Shown here: positions 49,240 to 60,557 of the stretch, one piece after another
Layout of the letters: each line of letters starts with the position of its first letter
Position numbering within the stretch: the stretch's first letter is position 1
NCBI GenBank assembly: GCA_004352715.1
Contig: SCFE01000045.1
Coordinates: 1,711,715 to 1,775,714 of the forward strand
Direction of reading: 5' to 3'
DNA length: 64,000 nt
Source of the DNA: Hofstenia miamia
Lineage: Eukaryota > Xenacoelomorpha > Acoela
The notes under the pieces: model-generated
Seen by the model: the letters and a program-made list of their open reading frames with translations, nothing else
The model's database searches: none
Told to the model about the DNA's origin: nothing
Program-made: the position numbers and the translations under genes

Positions 49240-50390
49240 AAAATTTTTCTGAATAGCGTCATTAAATTCACAACACATGTACAATTTACGTAAATTACAA
49301 AATCTTCCAGGCTGTGGATAATTCACTATAGTACTACTTTAATAACGAGTTATCTCTGTAGTAAATGTAAAAATTTTATCCTAATTATATTTTTTGCTTA
49401 AAGAAAAATTTTAAATGCCTTTTAGAGGATTTCAATTTTTCAGTATTTTTAATTTCTTTAGGTAGCTAATTCCAGGTTCGAAGTGAGAAATTAATGAAGA
49501 ATTTCTTTAAAACGTTTTTTTATACTTAGCACATGTAAAAAGTTTTGCTATTGAATTCTGTTTAGGATTAAATTCCGGCATTTTAATCATAAGGTGGTTT
49601 TTGATTAGCTTGAAGAATGTCATAAGAGTTTTCAAAATGACTAGCTGTTTTGGAGAGAATTGACCTAGAAAATAATGTTTAGTTTTCAATGAGTTTTTCG
49701 CTGAGATATTTAATGCCAATTTTAATGGAATATCAAGTTTTCTATAAAGCATATCGCCTAGGTCAGTAAAGAAAATGTTTGCGTAATTAGGGTGACTCAA
49801 TAAAAGCATGGAAAAATTGAATTATCTCGCAAGGTGATAATTGTCTAACTACTAGTGTCATCGTTTTTATACCTAAAGCAAATTTTCTAACTACTCAATT
49901 GATGTGAGAGTTGAATTTTAACTTTGAGTCAATAGTTAATCCTAAATACAATAGGAACATTAATATTATTTACATTTAAAGTCACTGCAGAAATATCATA
50001 ATTGTTTTTATTCGGCTGTAAAATACAAAATTATGTCTTAGCTTCATTAATATTCAACTTGTGCGCACAAAAATGTTTTGACAATTTGTTACAATTCAAT
50101 AGATTCCGCTGCTAGGTGCATTAATGAATTATCGCTGAAAATGCATGTGTCATCGGCATATTGGCTAAATTACAATTAGTTATCGAATGCATGTCATTTA
50201 CATAAATACTAAAGTGAAGAGTACCTAGAAACTTTATAATCTTTGATTGAGGTAATTAGTTATCAATTGCTTACTACTACTAGAAAATGCAAAGTAGGAT
50301 AGTTTTTCAATTTGTATGTTATGATTAATTGAATCAAAGCCTTTTAAAGATCTAGACAAGCTCTAGCTACAAATTTATTTGAATTGAAGT
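49240..50390 (-). pseudogene. CR1-like reverse transcriptase, decayed 3' half
   Basis: On the - strand: ARACLDL with GFDSINHNIQIEKLSYF (RT motif A region) near 50350, YVNDM and YADDTCIFSDNS (motif C) near 50150, then NYANIFFTDLGDMLYRKLDI to LFTCAKYKKTF (49507-49809), then, frameshifted, FINFSLRTWN and LPKEIKNTEKLKSSKRHLKF near the C-terminus. The order matches the ORF2 at 55938-59139 (for example SHFNYANILYTDINQ there). Stops and frameshifts are frequent. It starts right beside the hairpin that ends the next copy, so the two elements are joined end to end. Confidence 0.7.
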
Positions 50391-50400
50391 ATCTATATTT

Positions 50401-50440
50401 AGAGTTGCTTCTTACAGTATAAAATACTGTTTGCAACTCT
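50401..50440. repeat. Two-tier perfect hairpin in a CR1-like 3' UTR
   Basis: AGAGTTGC and GCAACTCT form an 8-bp outer stem. Inside, CAGTAT and ATACTG form a 6-bp stem with an AAA loop. It lies about 100 bp downstream (- strand) of the stop codon of the CR1-like copy ending at 50537, so it may be its 3'-terminal stem-loop. CR1/L2-type RTs recognise 3' structures; the role here is inferred. Confidence 0.55.
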
Positions 50441-53372
50441 AAATAGCGTCAAACAATAGAAATTAAGGAACAAAACATATACAAAGATATTTACAAACAA
50501 ATTACAATTACTAGCTTGGGCTATGGCGAATTTAGGTTAGATGCGGTCTATTGAATAGTCACTATTATCAAATTTAAAACCTCGCCATTTGTATTCAAGC
50601 CTTTCGTTTGTATAACTACAGAAGTACTTTTTAATTCCCTTTTTGAATACTCTTAATTTATTTATTTGTTTTATAAATTTAGGTAAATTATTCCATATAT
50701 TTATTGAATTTTTCATTATTATCTTGTTGGCCTAATTCTTAGTGCTCTATGATTATGTCTAAGCAATATTTTAGAGGATAGAAAGTTGGATTTGTGGTAT
50801 GGAACAATATTATTAAATATTTTAAAAAAAGTAGCTAATACGTTTTTATAAATAATGCACTGTGGATTTAGAAATTTTTTTCTTAAATTTTTTGTTTTCT
50901 GAATTCCTGTTATATAACTGATTAACTGCGATTTTCATAGCCCATTTTATTTGCACGTTGAGTTTATTCAAATTTGTTGATTTAGGTAGGTACTCAGTAT
51001 GTTTCCAAAATTATAGCGACTTAGTATTAATGTGTGAATTTATTGAATTTTTGCTATGGTTGGCAGCTGTTTTGATACATTGTTAAGAGCCTTTACTAAA
51101 ATATCCATTTTCTTAATAACACTAGTTATTTGTTTTGTAAATTTAAGTTGAGAATCAAAAATGTTACCTAAATATTTAAAAGAATTAATTTTTTCTATGT
51201 ATGTGTCATTAAATTTCAATTTCTATTGTGAACTATTTATGGAATTATTGTTAGATTTAGGTCTAATTAAGCAAAGTTGAGTTTTAGATGGGTTTATTCT
51301 TAGTTTTAGTGAAACAAAATATTGTGCGAAAAGAGTGCAATTTTCTTCGAGAACTTTTATAGCAATTTCAGGAGACTGATATGAACTAAATAGCAACAAA
51401 GAAATAATTGAGCAACCAAGAATAAAATATTTAGGAGTGTTAATTGACAATCAATTAAAATTCAAAGATCATATAAATTCTTTAATTCAAAAAATGGCTG
51501 GTACCATCAAGTTAATTAAAAAAATAACCAATTTATTACCAAGAAAATGGATCGCAATGTTTAAGTCAATGGTTGTATCAAAATATGCGTATTCTTGTTA
51601 CTTGCTAACAAATCTATGTGAAAATTCTAATAGAAAATTAAATAAGATTTTCAATTGGATGAACAAAATTATCAATAGCAATAATAATCGAATTATAAAG
51701 GAAAATTGGCAAAAGATTCTATGTTATTATATCCAGATGATATCATTCAACAAAAGATCTTGGAAATATCTTATAAAATGAAAGATAACATCTCCCTAAC
51801 ATAAAATATTAGACGTGGTACATATCAATGCAAAATTATGAAGAATTCATTCTTAAATATTGCAGTTAAATTATGGAATAAATTGGATATTGGACAAAGA
51901 TACTCGATCTGAAAAAAAGTTTCAATTGTTTAAAAGGAAAATGACTAATTTTATCAAGAATACTCCAACAAAGAATTATCTTACCAGTCAAAGAATTACT
52001 TCAATAGATACAAAGTACTAAGTATATCATTCTTCTATTATCAATCTAAAATTAATGACTAAGAACTTATTTAACTATCCATAGAAAATACTTTTCGAAA
52101 CTAAAATGAATCATTATAGTAACCAAGAAATATCACTATCTTTACCTCTGCAACAAAGAAATAGAACCAATTCAGTTAGTACTTAATAGTGGCTTTTTGT
52201 ACACTTTTTCTCTATATTGTAGAAAGCACTAACTTTATTAATAAATAAATAAATAAATAAATAGTATCATCAGCATATTGTATAACATTACATGTGGTAT
52301 GATTGCTCAAATCATTTACGTACATATTGAATAGTAACTGTCCCAAAATTGTTCCATGTGGAAGACCATTTTTAATAAAAATCCAGTCAGAGAGAATTCC
52401 ATTTAGCTTAACTCTTTGTTTGCGATTATGGAGATGACTGCTTATTAGGTCTGCACTATTGTCTAAGAAGCCCAGAAGCATTTTGTATCAATCCATAGCT
52501 TAGAAACTTTTTTAGACACATTATCAAATTTTTTCAGAGTAAAAATTTTCCTTTCAGGGCAACAAATATCTAAATAGAATAAAAGAATTTTATTAAAGTT
52601 GCTAATCATTTCATTGGGTGTTTGTGAAGAGTAAATTCTACTACAATCTTCGGTTTTTAAATTATTTATAAGTTTTATGACATTTTTTTATTTTTCTTTT
52701 ATTTTTATCCAAGATTTAGTTGGGTTGTTATTTTTTTTTGCTTATTAGAATAAGTTATTATAAGGCAATGATCAGAGTCGGGAAATTCAGAACAAATGTA
52801 TTTCTAGAAAGATTCATTTTCTGAAACCATAAAAAAATCAATCAAGGTTTTGCAGAAATTCTGGATGGAATGCATTGATTTATTAGTGAAATGTTGAAAG
52901 TTGAAAGGAAATTTTTTAGCTTAAATTTTTCAGTTATAATTGAGAAGTTCAAATTCCAGTCGCCCATTAACATTATAATTGTGTTATGATTTAATGCTGT
53001 AATGATTTCATTTTCGATTTCTGCAAAGAATTTATTCGAATGAGCTTTGTTTGGACAATATGATATATTCAGAAGCTATCTGCTATTACAATTAAGCGGG
53101 TCGTGGATGTCAACCCAAATACTTTCATATGTGTTATTGGTTGAAATGTTTTGGAAGTTAATGTTTATATATTTAGTCGAATTTATTGAATGCACTATAT
53201 TAATGCTTTGCGTGTATTCGCCTACTTTGATTGGTCTGATAGGACCAGGATTAGATTCAATTCCGGCCATCATTAATAACTTATTTAAAATAAGGAAATA
53301 TTGTTTTGTTAATTTATTATTTATTATACGAAATAGTTTAATCGAGTAATTCTCTTCAAGCTTCAGTACCAT
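50441..53372 (-). pseudogene. CR1-like element copy, interrupted by a + strand insertion
   Basis: 5' part at 53372-52265: hydrophobic start, MAGIESNPGP (2A-like), the endonuclease start INFQNIS, then a deletion to ESIWVDIHDPLNC, a GDWN endonuclease motif near 52950, a larger deletion, then the RT from LLGFLDNSADLISSHLHNRK through NGLPHGTILGQLL (motif B) to QYADDTI (motif C). There a foreign + strand element (51394-52264) interrupts. RT resumes at 51393 with SSYQSPEIAIKVLEENCTLF and LRINPSKTQLCLI, and runs to the C-terminal NSINIWNNLPKFIKQ, ending at a stop at 50537-50539. Compared with the copy at 55938-59139 it lacks the EN/RT linker and first RT motifs. Confidence 0.75.
51394..52264 (+). 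mobile_element. 5'-truncated non-LTR element nested in the CR1-like copy
   Basis: Starts with the post-core RT block RIKYLGVLIDNQLKFKDHIN and runs open to 51781 (MAGTIKLIKKITNLLPRKW, then YAYSCYLLTNLCENSN). It continues in shifted frames with RGTYQCKIMKNSFLNIAVKL and WNKL, the usual RT C-terminal LWNxL signature. It ends in (AATA)n at 52240-52262. TAAATAG occurs on both sides (51387-51393 and 52258-52264) as a likely 7-bp target duplication, although the right copy merges with the tail. Only the 3' end of the element inserted, typical of target-primed reverse transcription. Confidence 0.75.
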
Positions 53373-53379
53373 TTAATAG

Positions 53380-53704
53380 TGCATGTTGTTGAGAAATTTT
53401 TGCGAAATCTAAATTGGGTTTTTGATAATAAATTATATTTATTTAAATGTTCAGTTATTTGATTATATTTAATAATCTTTCGAATATTTTGTTTATTATT
53501 GGAGAAGTAATTGAGATTGGTCGATAATTTGTGGCAATTGATGAATCGTTTTTTCTTAAAAATAGGAGTAATGTGAGCAAGTTTTAAGCTTATTGATTGA
53601 CTTAGTAATTCCATAAGTTGAAAAGCGGAAAGAAAATTTTGCGTGAAACGATTTCGTATTTAACGCGGGGCCCTTGTATTTTCCTACGTTAACAAAAGTC
53701 TTAT
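53380..53704 (-). pseudogene. CR1-like RT fragment, downstream part of a split copy
   Basis: On the - strand: FVNVGKYKGP, then LKLAHITPIFKKK, then NYRPISITSPI and KIFERLLN, then YNLLSKTQFRFRKNFSTTC. These match RT motifs 1-2 of the 55938-59139 copy. It is separated from its likely 5' part (55495-55910) by the inserted non-LTR element at 53705-55494. Several frameshifts. Confidence 0.6.
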
Positions 53705-53709
53705 TTAAT

Positions 53710-53754
<45 letters not shown>

Positions 53755-55494
53755 TTTTATTTGACGTACATAATACAACTACATGATAATGTAAATAGGA
53801 AAGAATGTGCAAGTGGTGCTCCTCATTATTCTGAACATTCCATACCATCCTTATGAACTGTTGATGAAAATAATCTTCAACCATTTGATACAGGTTTCTT
53901 TTATTGTGCTTCGTTAATTTCGCAAAATATGAAATAGGCTTGCGTAGTGTTTTCCGGAGTACTTCAGTCAGATACAATCCAAAAGCTGTTGCGCAAAAAG
54001 CAGGTCTTGCGGTAAAATGTATTGCATGAAGAGTTTGATAGAGTTCGGTTTTGATAGATATTTTAGCATGCCAGAGATACATCGTATGACATAATTTATC
54101 TTTTTAATCAATGCCTTAACTTGCGTTTTGAAGTTCAGTTCATCATCCAGGTAGATACCGAGGTACCTTATACATGTAGACTTTTCAACGAGGTTTCCAT
54201 CGATAGACATTACTCTGTTTTTAATGTTGAACATGAGAGTGGTTTTCCTTCTTAAACGATGAAATGTTAATTCTTTACTCTTGGATGGGATTAACTTAAG
54301 ATTATTATTCTTTGAAAAGCTAGACACGTACTTTATACAAGATTCGTAGCCTTCGTAATCCATTACGTCCCTTATAACAGCTAGGATTCTGGAATCGTCT
54401 GAGTACTTCTCCCTCATACCATCGGTAGCGAAAGTGAAAAGAAATCCTGACATTGGGCCGCCTTGAGGAATGCCTACTTTAACTTTACTACAAGTGCCTT
54501 TGATTCTTACAACTTGGCTATTTCCCTTTAAGTATGACATTAACCAGTGTGTCAGCCATGACTGATTATCCTCTATCGAACTGTCCACCATACCCAGCAG
54601 CTTATTGTGCAATACGGTATTAAATGCGGAAGTACAGTCGAGAAATAGGCACTTGATAACCGTGTCCTTAATCTGAAGCTCCCTTGAAACTTTATTGGTT
54701 AGACACAAATTTGCNTACCTTATACATGTAGACTTTTCAACGAGGTTTCCATCGATAGACATTACTCTGTTTTTAATGTTGAACATGAGAGTGGTTTTCC
54801 TTCTTAAACGATGAAATGTTAATTCTTTACTCTTGGATGGGATTAACTTAAGATTATTATTCTTTGAAAAGCTAGACACGTACTTTATACAAGATTCGTA
54901 GCCTTCGTAATCCATTACGTCCCTTATAACAGCTAGGATTCTGGAATCGTCTGAGTACTTCTCCCTCATACCATCGGTAGCGAAAGTGAAAAGAAATCCT
55001 GACATTGGGCCGCCTTGAGGAATGCCTACTTTAACTTTACTACAAGTGCCTTTGATTCTTACAACTTGGCTATTTCCCTTTAAGTATGACATTAACCAGT
55101 GTGTCAGCCATGACTGATTATCCTCTATCGAACTGTCCACCATACCCAGCAGCTTATTGTGCAATACGGTATTAAATGCGGAAGTACAGTCGAGAAATAG
55201 GCACTTGATAACCGTGTCCTTAATCTGAAGCTTCTTTGAAACTTCATTGGTTAGACACAAAATTGCGTCAAGTACTGATAAGCCTTTCTTATAAGCAAAT
55301 TGATTGGGATCACGCTGACTTGAAAGGCCATTTTGCATCTCTGAAATAACAATACTGTCCAAGCCTTTTGCCTCGATATGAGTAAGAACAACCGGTCTAA
55401 ACTTCTTATTTGCCATGTCCGCATTTGCAACTTTAGGGATAGGAGTTATTTCTAAATTGTAAATAAGATTATTTCCTTTCTGATCTTTTATCAC
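53705..55494 (-). mobile_element. Non-LTR retrotransposon RT (different clade), 5'-truncated, with TTA tail
   Basis: Long frame 55494-53968 on the - strand. RT blocks are ITPIPKVANADMANKKFRPV, DPNQFAYKKGLSVLDAILCL, CLFLDCTSAFNTVLHNKLLG (motif A, catalytic D), GIPQGGPMSGFLF (motif B), KYSDDSRIL (motif C, YSDD) and YLGIYLDDELNFKTQVKALI. The style resembles L2/Rex1-type RTs more than the CR1 copies around it. The middle is present twice: 54164-54714 recurs at 54716-55266 across a single N at 54715, so the apparent 508-residue frame is an assembly joint and the real segment is about 184 residues shorter. After the frame, a shifted frame runs into (TTA)n at 53711-53752, taken as the element's 3' tail. 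Confidence 0.75.
53711..53752. repeat. (TAA)n/(TTA)n microsatellite tail
   Basis: About 14 TAA triplets (TTA on the - strand), at the 3' end of the - strand non-LTR element. Confidence 0.9.
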
Positions 55495-55910
55495 ATCAAT
55501 TGAGTTTGATTTTCAACGCTTATAATTTCATTTATTAGCTTCCAAACGTTCACTTGGAAGGCGCGCATATTTATTTTTAATGAATTCGTTGAATGCCTTA
55601 CAAGATTCAACACTCGATGCATTTCTAGGCTTTTATATGCGGCAAAATTCTTGCTGGTTTGGGAAGTCATAAAATGTTTATACGATTTGTTCTTTTCATG
55701 AATCAATGCTTTGCAAGTTTCAGTTATCCAAGGTTTATTCGAAAAAGTATTGTTTGCTTTGAAACTTGAAATGGGTTTAACCATTATTTTCTTTTCAGGG
55801 CAAAATCTGTTAAGATAAAATTCAAAATTTTCTAAAATTTTTACAGCATAGTATACAACAAAACCAATTTTCTGATGAGAGGGATGATTCAAAATTATTA
55901 ATATTTTCAA
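55495..55910 (-). pseudogene. CR1-like EN-RT linker fragment, upstream part of a split copy
   Basis: Open on the - strand from 55910 to 55491, reading FCPEKKIMVKPISSF, NKPWITETCKALIHEKNKSY and SQTSKNFAAYKSLE, matching the linker between endonuclease and RT in the 57808-57904 region (SKPWIDSKCLDLIEIKKQ; SQTLENHNAYKSAR). It stops abruptly where the TTA-tailed element begins; the continuation is at 53380-53704. Confidence 0.65.
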
Positions 55911-55937
55911 TACATTTTTTACGAGTTTTATTCTATT

Positions 55938-58900
55938 TCATGTTATTTTTTTAAAGTTTTTTAATCTACATATTTGTTTAATATATTTTGGTAATTCATT
56001 CCATATATTTATAGCTGTGTTTAGAAATGAATTTTTCATTACTCGCTTCTTACAGGTTCAATTCTGCGTGTTCTTTTATTTTGTTTATTGACTAATTTTG
56101 CAGCAAGAAAGTCATTTTTGTTATATGGGAAAGTATTATTTATGATTTTGATGAACGTCGTTAAGACATTTATATAGATGTAACATTGCGGATGTAGAAA
56201 TAATTTTGAATTTTTTCTATATTCATTATTCTTATTAAAGCTATGATTATTTACTGCTACTTTGATAGCCCAATTTAGTTGCACTTGGAATTTCCTGAGA
56301 AATTTTTGGTTTATATCTGTGTAGAGTATATTGGCATAGTTAAAATGACTTAATATTAGAGCATATATTAATTGAATTTTTGCTTTAGTTGGAAGTTTTT
56401 GAGAAATTAAGTTAATTGCTTTAATCGATATGGCCATTTTTCTAATAACATGATTTAGTTGCTCTTCAAAATTTAGATGTATGTCAAAAATTATTCCGAG
56501 GTACTTAAAAGACTCAACCTGTTTTATTTGAATGCCGTTGAAATTAAGTTTGTATCTTGAAGTATCAGTAGATTTAGTTTTTGATTTAACAATACAGAAT
56601 TGAGTTTTTAGTGGATTTACTCTTAGTTTTATAGAGGCAAAATATTTAGCAAGAGAAGCACAGTTTGTTTCGAGAGTTTGAACCGCTTTTTCGGGAAATT
56701 TATTAGAATGAAATAATATTGTGTCATCTGCATATTGTATAACGTCACATGTTACTTGCTCGGACAAATCATTTATGTAAATATTAAATAATAACGGACC
56801 CAAAATTGTACCCTGTGGAACCCCATTTTTAGTGCATACCCAATCTGAAAAAGATTCATTAATTTTAACTCTTTGCATGCGATTGTATAAGTAACTGGAG
56901 ATAAGACCTATGCTGTCATTAGAAAAACCTAGAATTTTAATTTTTTGTAGTAAGATACTGCGGTCTATGGAATCGAAAGCTTTCGAGAGGTCTAAGCAAG
57001 CAATTGCTGAGTATTCATTATCATTTATTGTTGATCGCCATTTTTCTGTAGCTTGTATTAAAGCGTCGCTCGTAGAAATACCTTTACGAAAACCATATTG
57101 TGTTTTGGAGTAGAGATCATGTTTACAAAGATGTTCGTTAATTTGATTAAAAAGAATTCGTTCAAAAATTTTGCTGATTGGAGAAGTGATCGAAATGGGT
57201 CTATAATTTTCGCAATCTTCGGGATCATTTCTTTTAAATAATGGTGTTATATTTGCCAATTTTAATTCATCTGGAAAAAAGGAGTGTTTTATACAATTAT
57301 TTAAAATGTAGCATATTGGTTCAGCTATTAAGTCACCTGAGAGTTTTAGGAACCACGTTGGTATTAGAGAGGGTCCACTGGATTTATTTTTTAAACATTG
57401 TATCGACTTTATGATTTCATATTTTGTTGCAAAACGAAAAGAGAAAGAGGTTGGAGTTCCTTTGGGTTTATTAAGGCAAAAAGGTACATTCATACCGTTG
57501 TAGTTTCCTAAATTTAGGAAAACTTCATTGAAAGCATTGCAGAATTCCTTCTTATTTGTAATGGATTTATCTTTATAGTATATTCTTTCTATTTCTTCGG
57601 TTCGCATGTTTTTTCTATTTAGCAAATTGTTAACAAATTCCCATTTATTTTTTTGGGAAGAAAGACTTTGATACTGAAAACGGGAATAATTATTACTTGC
57701 TTTTCTTATAGCAATGTTACATAAATTTCGTGCAGATTTATAAGCATTATGATTTTCCAGTGTTTGGGAATTTAAGTATTTTTTCAATTTCTGTTTCTTT
57801 ATTTCGATTAAATCGAGGCATTTAGAATCAATCCATGGTTTTGAAAAATTATTCTGAGTTTTTTGGTATTTTCGGATGAAAGAATATAATTTTCTGGGCA
57901 GCATATATCCAAATAGAAAAGTAAAGTTTTTGTAAAATGTGATAGCATTTCATTAGGTGTTAATGATGAATATATCGAATTCCAGTTTTCGATTTTTAAA
58001 TACTGTCGAAGTTTTTCGACATTTTCTGCTGATTTTTCTCGTATTTTTATCCAAGATTTAGAGGGTTTACAAACTTTTAGAATATTCGAATAAGTAGCTA
58101 TAAGGCAGTGATCTGAGTATGGAAATTCAAAACAAAAATAATTATAAGACGAAGCATTTTCTGATATCATGAAATAGTCAATAAGCGTTTTACTATTAGC
58201 AGAAATTCTAGAAAGAATTTTTTTATTTATTAGTGAAATATTGAAAGTATTGAGAAAATTGCCAAGCTTACTTTTTTCGTTATTGTTTAGAAGATTTACA
58301 TTCCAGTCTCCCATTACCATTATATTCGTGTTATAACTCAGAGCAGTAGAAAATTCATCTTCCATTTGTAAGAAAAAGTTATTTATATAAGTTTTATTTG
58401 GACAATAAGAGATATTTAATAATTGACTATTAAAATTTTTGTCTGGGTTTTGAATTTCAACCCAAAGACTTTCATAAGTTGAATCTTTTGCTATATCTGT
58501 CCTAAGTTTTGGTTTGAGTATTTTAGGTATTAAAAACATGACACCACCTCCTTTTGTCTTATTAAAATGAAAAGTTGGATTTCTGTCCTTTCTAAATATT
58601 TTAAATTTAGAGTTATCGATTGACCAGGACGAATTGTGATTATCATTTGTAAGCCAGGTTTCAGTTATGCCCAGAATAAAGTTTGAATCCAGTTCAGAAA
58701 TGAATTGTCTAAATTCCGAATTTTTTATTGAGAGATTCTGAAAATTTATGTGAATATATTTAAAAGAATTAGTTGAATGCATTATGTTTGATAATTCTGA
58801 GTATTCATAAATATTATCGGCTTTGGAAGGCCCGGGATTAATCTCGATGCCGGATATAAGTAACATTATTGTTAGTACTAGAAAGTAGAATAAAGAATGT

Positions 58901-59139
58901 TTTGTTGTTTTAATGAAAATCCATTTTTTAAATATCTTGCATGTATTCATGCTGTTTCTTAAATTATGTTTATGTATAGGTAAGGTTTCTCTAATACAGG
59001 TAATATTGAATTTTGAGTTAAGAATAATTAGAATTAAATATATGAAAGACAGTGAGTTATTAGCGATAGCATAAATTAGGTGAAAAATTCGCCATAACCC
59101 AATGAGAGTCAAAAATATAAAAATTAAATTTACCATCAT
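55938..59139 (-). pseudogene. CR1-like retrotransposon ORF2 (endonuclease and RT), nearly complete
   Basis: Most complete copy. Frame 1 (59139-57808, 443 aa): hydrophobic N-terminus, 2A-like GIEINPGP (residues 97-104), then AP endonuclease motifs INFQN (131), GITETW (157-162), GDWN (277-280) and SDH (342-344). A frameshift near 57850 passes to frame 2 (57904-56039, 621 residues): linker, RT motifs NYRPISITSPISKIFERI, QYGFRKG, CLDLSKAFDS (catalytic D305), GVPQGTILGPLLF, QYADD (YADD 391-394) and YLGIIFDIHLNF. A second frameshift at about 56045 leads to the C-terminus RVMKNSFLNTAINIWNELP with stop at 55938-55940. It nicks target DNA and copies its RNA in situ. Two frameshifts make it defective, unless these are sequencing errors. 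Confidence 0.85.
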
Positions 59140-59140
59140 T

Positions 59141-59606
59141 AAAAAAGTCTAAGAAAGTTTCTAATCCTCTGAACCTCGGCGGGTGATAACGGCGGTGGTG
59201 TTGAGAGAACGTCGGCATAACTTCGTCGCATGTTTATTGGCGGTGAAAGTAAGGCATGTTTTGACGGGGATTGTTCAAAGGTGTTGGGCGGCGTTTGTAA
59301 AAATGGTTGGCGTGCGTTTGAGAACCGGTGTTGAGGCGGAAACGGTAAGATAAAAGATTTCGAGCTGGCGGTGTAGGTCTTTTCATCACGTAATCGCTGA
59401 TTAAATACGCGGTTCGGCAGCGTGTTAAAAAAGAATTTGATGGACCGTGCAAGCGTTGCTAACCTTGTTTAGTGTAGTGGATTCTATTTTTCGTGAATAA
59501 AAACAGTTAGAGTTGTCGAAAACGGTATAATTTAACAGCTTGGCGCTTTGTTTAATAAGTAAATTTAGTTCAGCCTATTTTTTGTTTAACACCTCGTCCT
59601 TAGGAA
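59141..59606 (-). pseudogene. ORF1 C-terminal part, first copy
   Basis: On the - strand: RVFNQRLRDEKT, FILPFPPQHRFSNARQPF, then SYADVLSTPPPLSPAEVQRI, ending TAA at 59141-59139, where the A is shared with the ATG of ORF2 (TAATG). Unlike the second copy it has CAA, not TAA, after the ARQPFL segment, so its C-terminus is longer. A 25-bp deletion lies near 59494. The 5' side is cut at the single N at 59607. Confidence 0.65.
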
Positions 59607-59607
59607 A

Positions 59608-60437
59608 NCCATTACCATTATATTCGTGTTATAACTCAGAGCAGTAGAAAATTCATCTTCCATTTGTAAGAAAAAAATATTTATATAAGTTTTATTTGGA
59701 CAATAAGAGATATTTAATAATTGACTATTAAAATTTTTGTATGGGTTTGGAATTTCAACCCAAAGACTTTCATAAGTTGAATCTTTTGCTATATCTGTCC
59801 TAAGTTTTGGTTTGAGTATTTTAGGTATTAAAAACATGACACCACCTCCTTTTGTCTTATTAAAATGAAAAGTTGGATTTCTGTCCTTTCTAAATATTTT
59901 AAATTTAGAGTTATCGATTGACCAGGACGAATTGTGATTATCATTTGTAAACCAGGTTTCAGTTATGCCCAGAATAAAGTTTGAATCCAGTTCAGAAATG
60001 AATTGTCTAAATTCCGAATTTTTTATTGAGAGATTCTGAAAATTTATGTGAATATATTTAAAAGAATTAGTTGAATGCATTATGTTTGATAATTCTGAGT
60101 ATTCATAAATATTATCGGTTTTGGAAGGCTCGGGATTAATCTCAATGCCGGATATAAGTAAAATTATTGTTAGTACTAGAATGTAGAATAAAGAATGTTT
60201 TGTTGTTTTAATGAAAATCCATTTTTTAAATATCTTGCATGTATTCATGCTGTTTCTTAAATTATGTTTATGTATAGGTAAGGTTTCTCTAATACAGGTA
60301 ATATTGAATTTTGAGTTAAGAATAATTAGAATTAAATATATGAAAGACAGTGAGTTATTAGCGATAGCATAAATTAGGTGAAAAATTCGCCATAACCCAA
60401 TGAAAGTCAAAAATATAAAATTAAAATTTACCATCAT
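59608..60437 (-). pseudogene. ORF2 5' end (endonuclease N-terminal part), second copy
   Basis: Repeats 58311-59139 with an offset of 1297 bp and scattered substitutions; cut at the N at 59607 within the GDWN region. The 2A-like motif here reads GIEINPEP, so the essential glycine of NPGP is glutamate. ETWF replaces ETWL. Either a tandem copy or the second allele placed in line by the assembler. Confidence 0.7.
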
Positions 60438-60557
60438 TAGAAAAGTCTAAGAAATTTCTAATCCTCTGAACCTCGGCAGGTGATAACGGCGGTGGTGTTG
60501 AGAGAACGTCGGCATAACCTCGTCGCATGTTTATTGGCAGTGAAAGTAAGGCATGTT

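Noticed and set aside
53674-53856. Ile-repeat ORF on the + strand
   Set aside because: Translation of the (TAA)n microsatellite, antisense to the retroelement tail.
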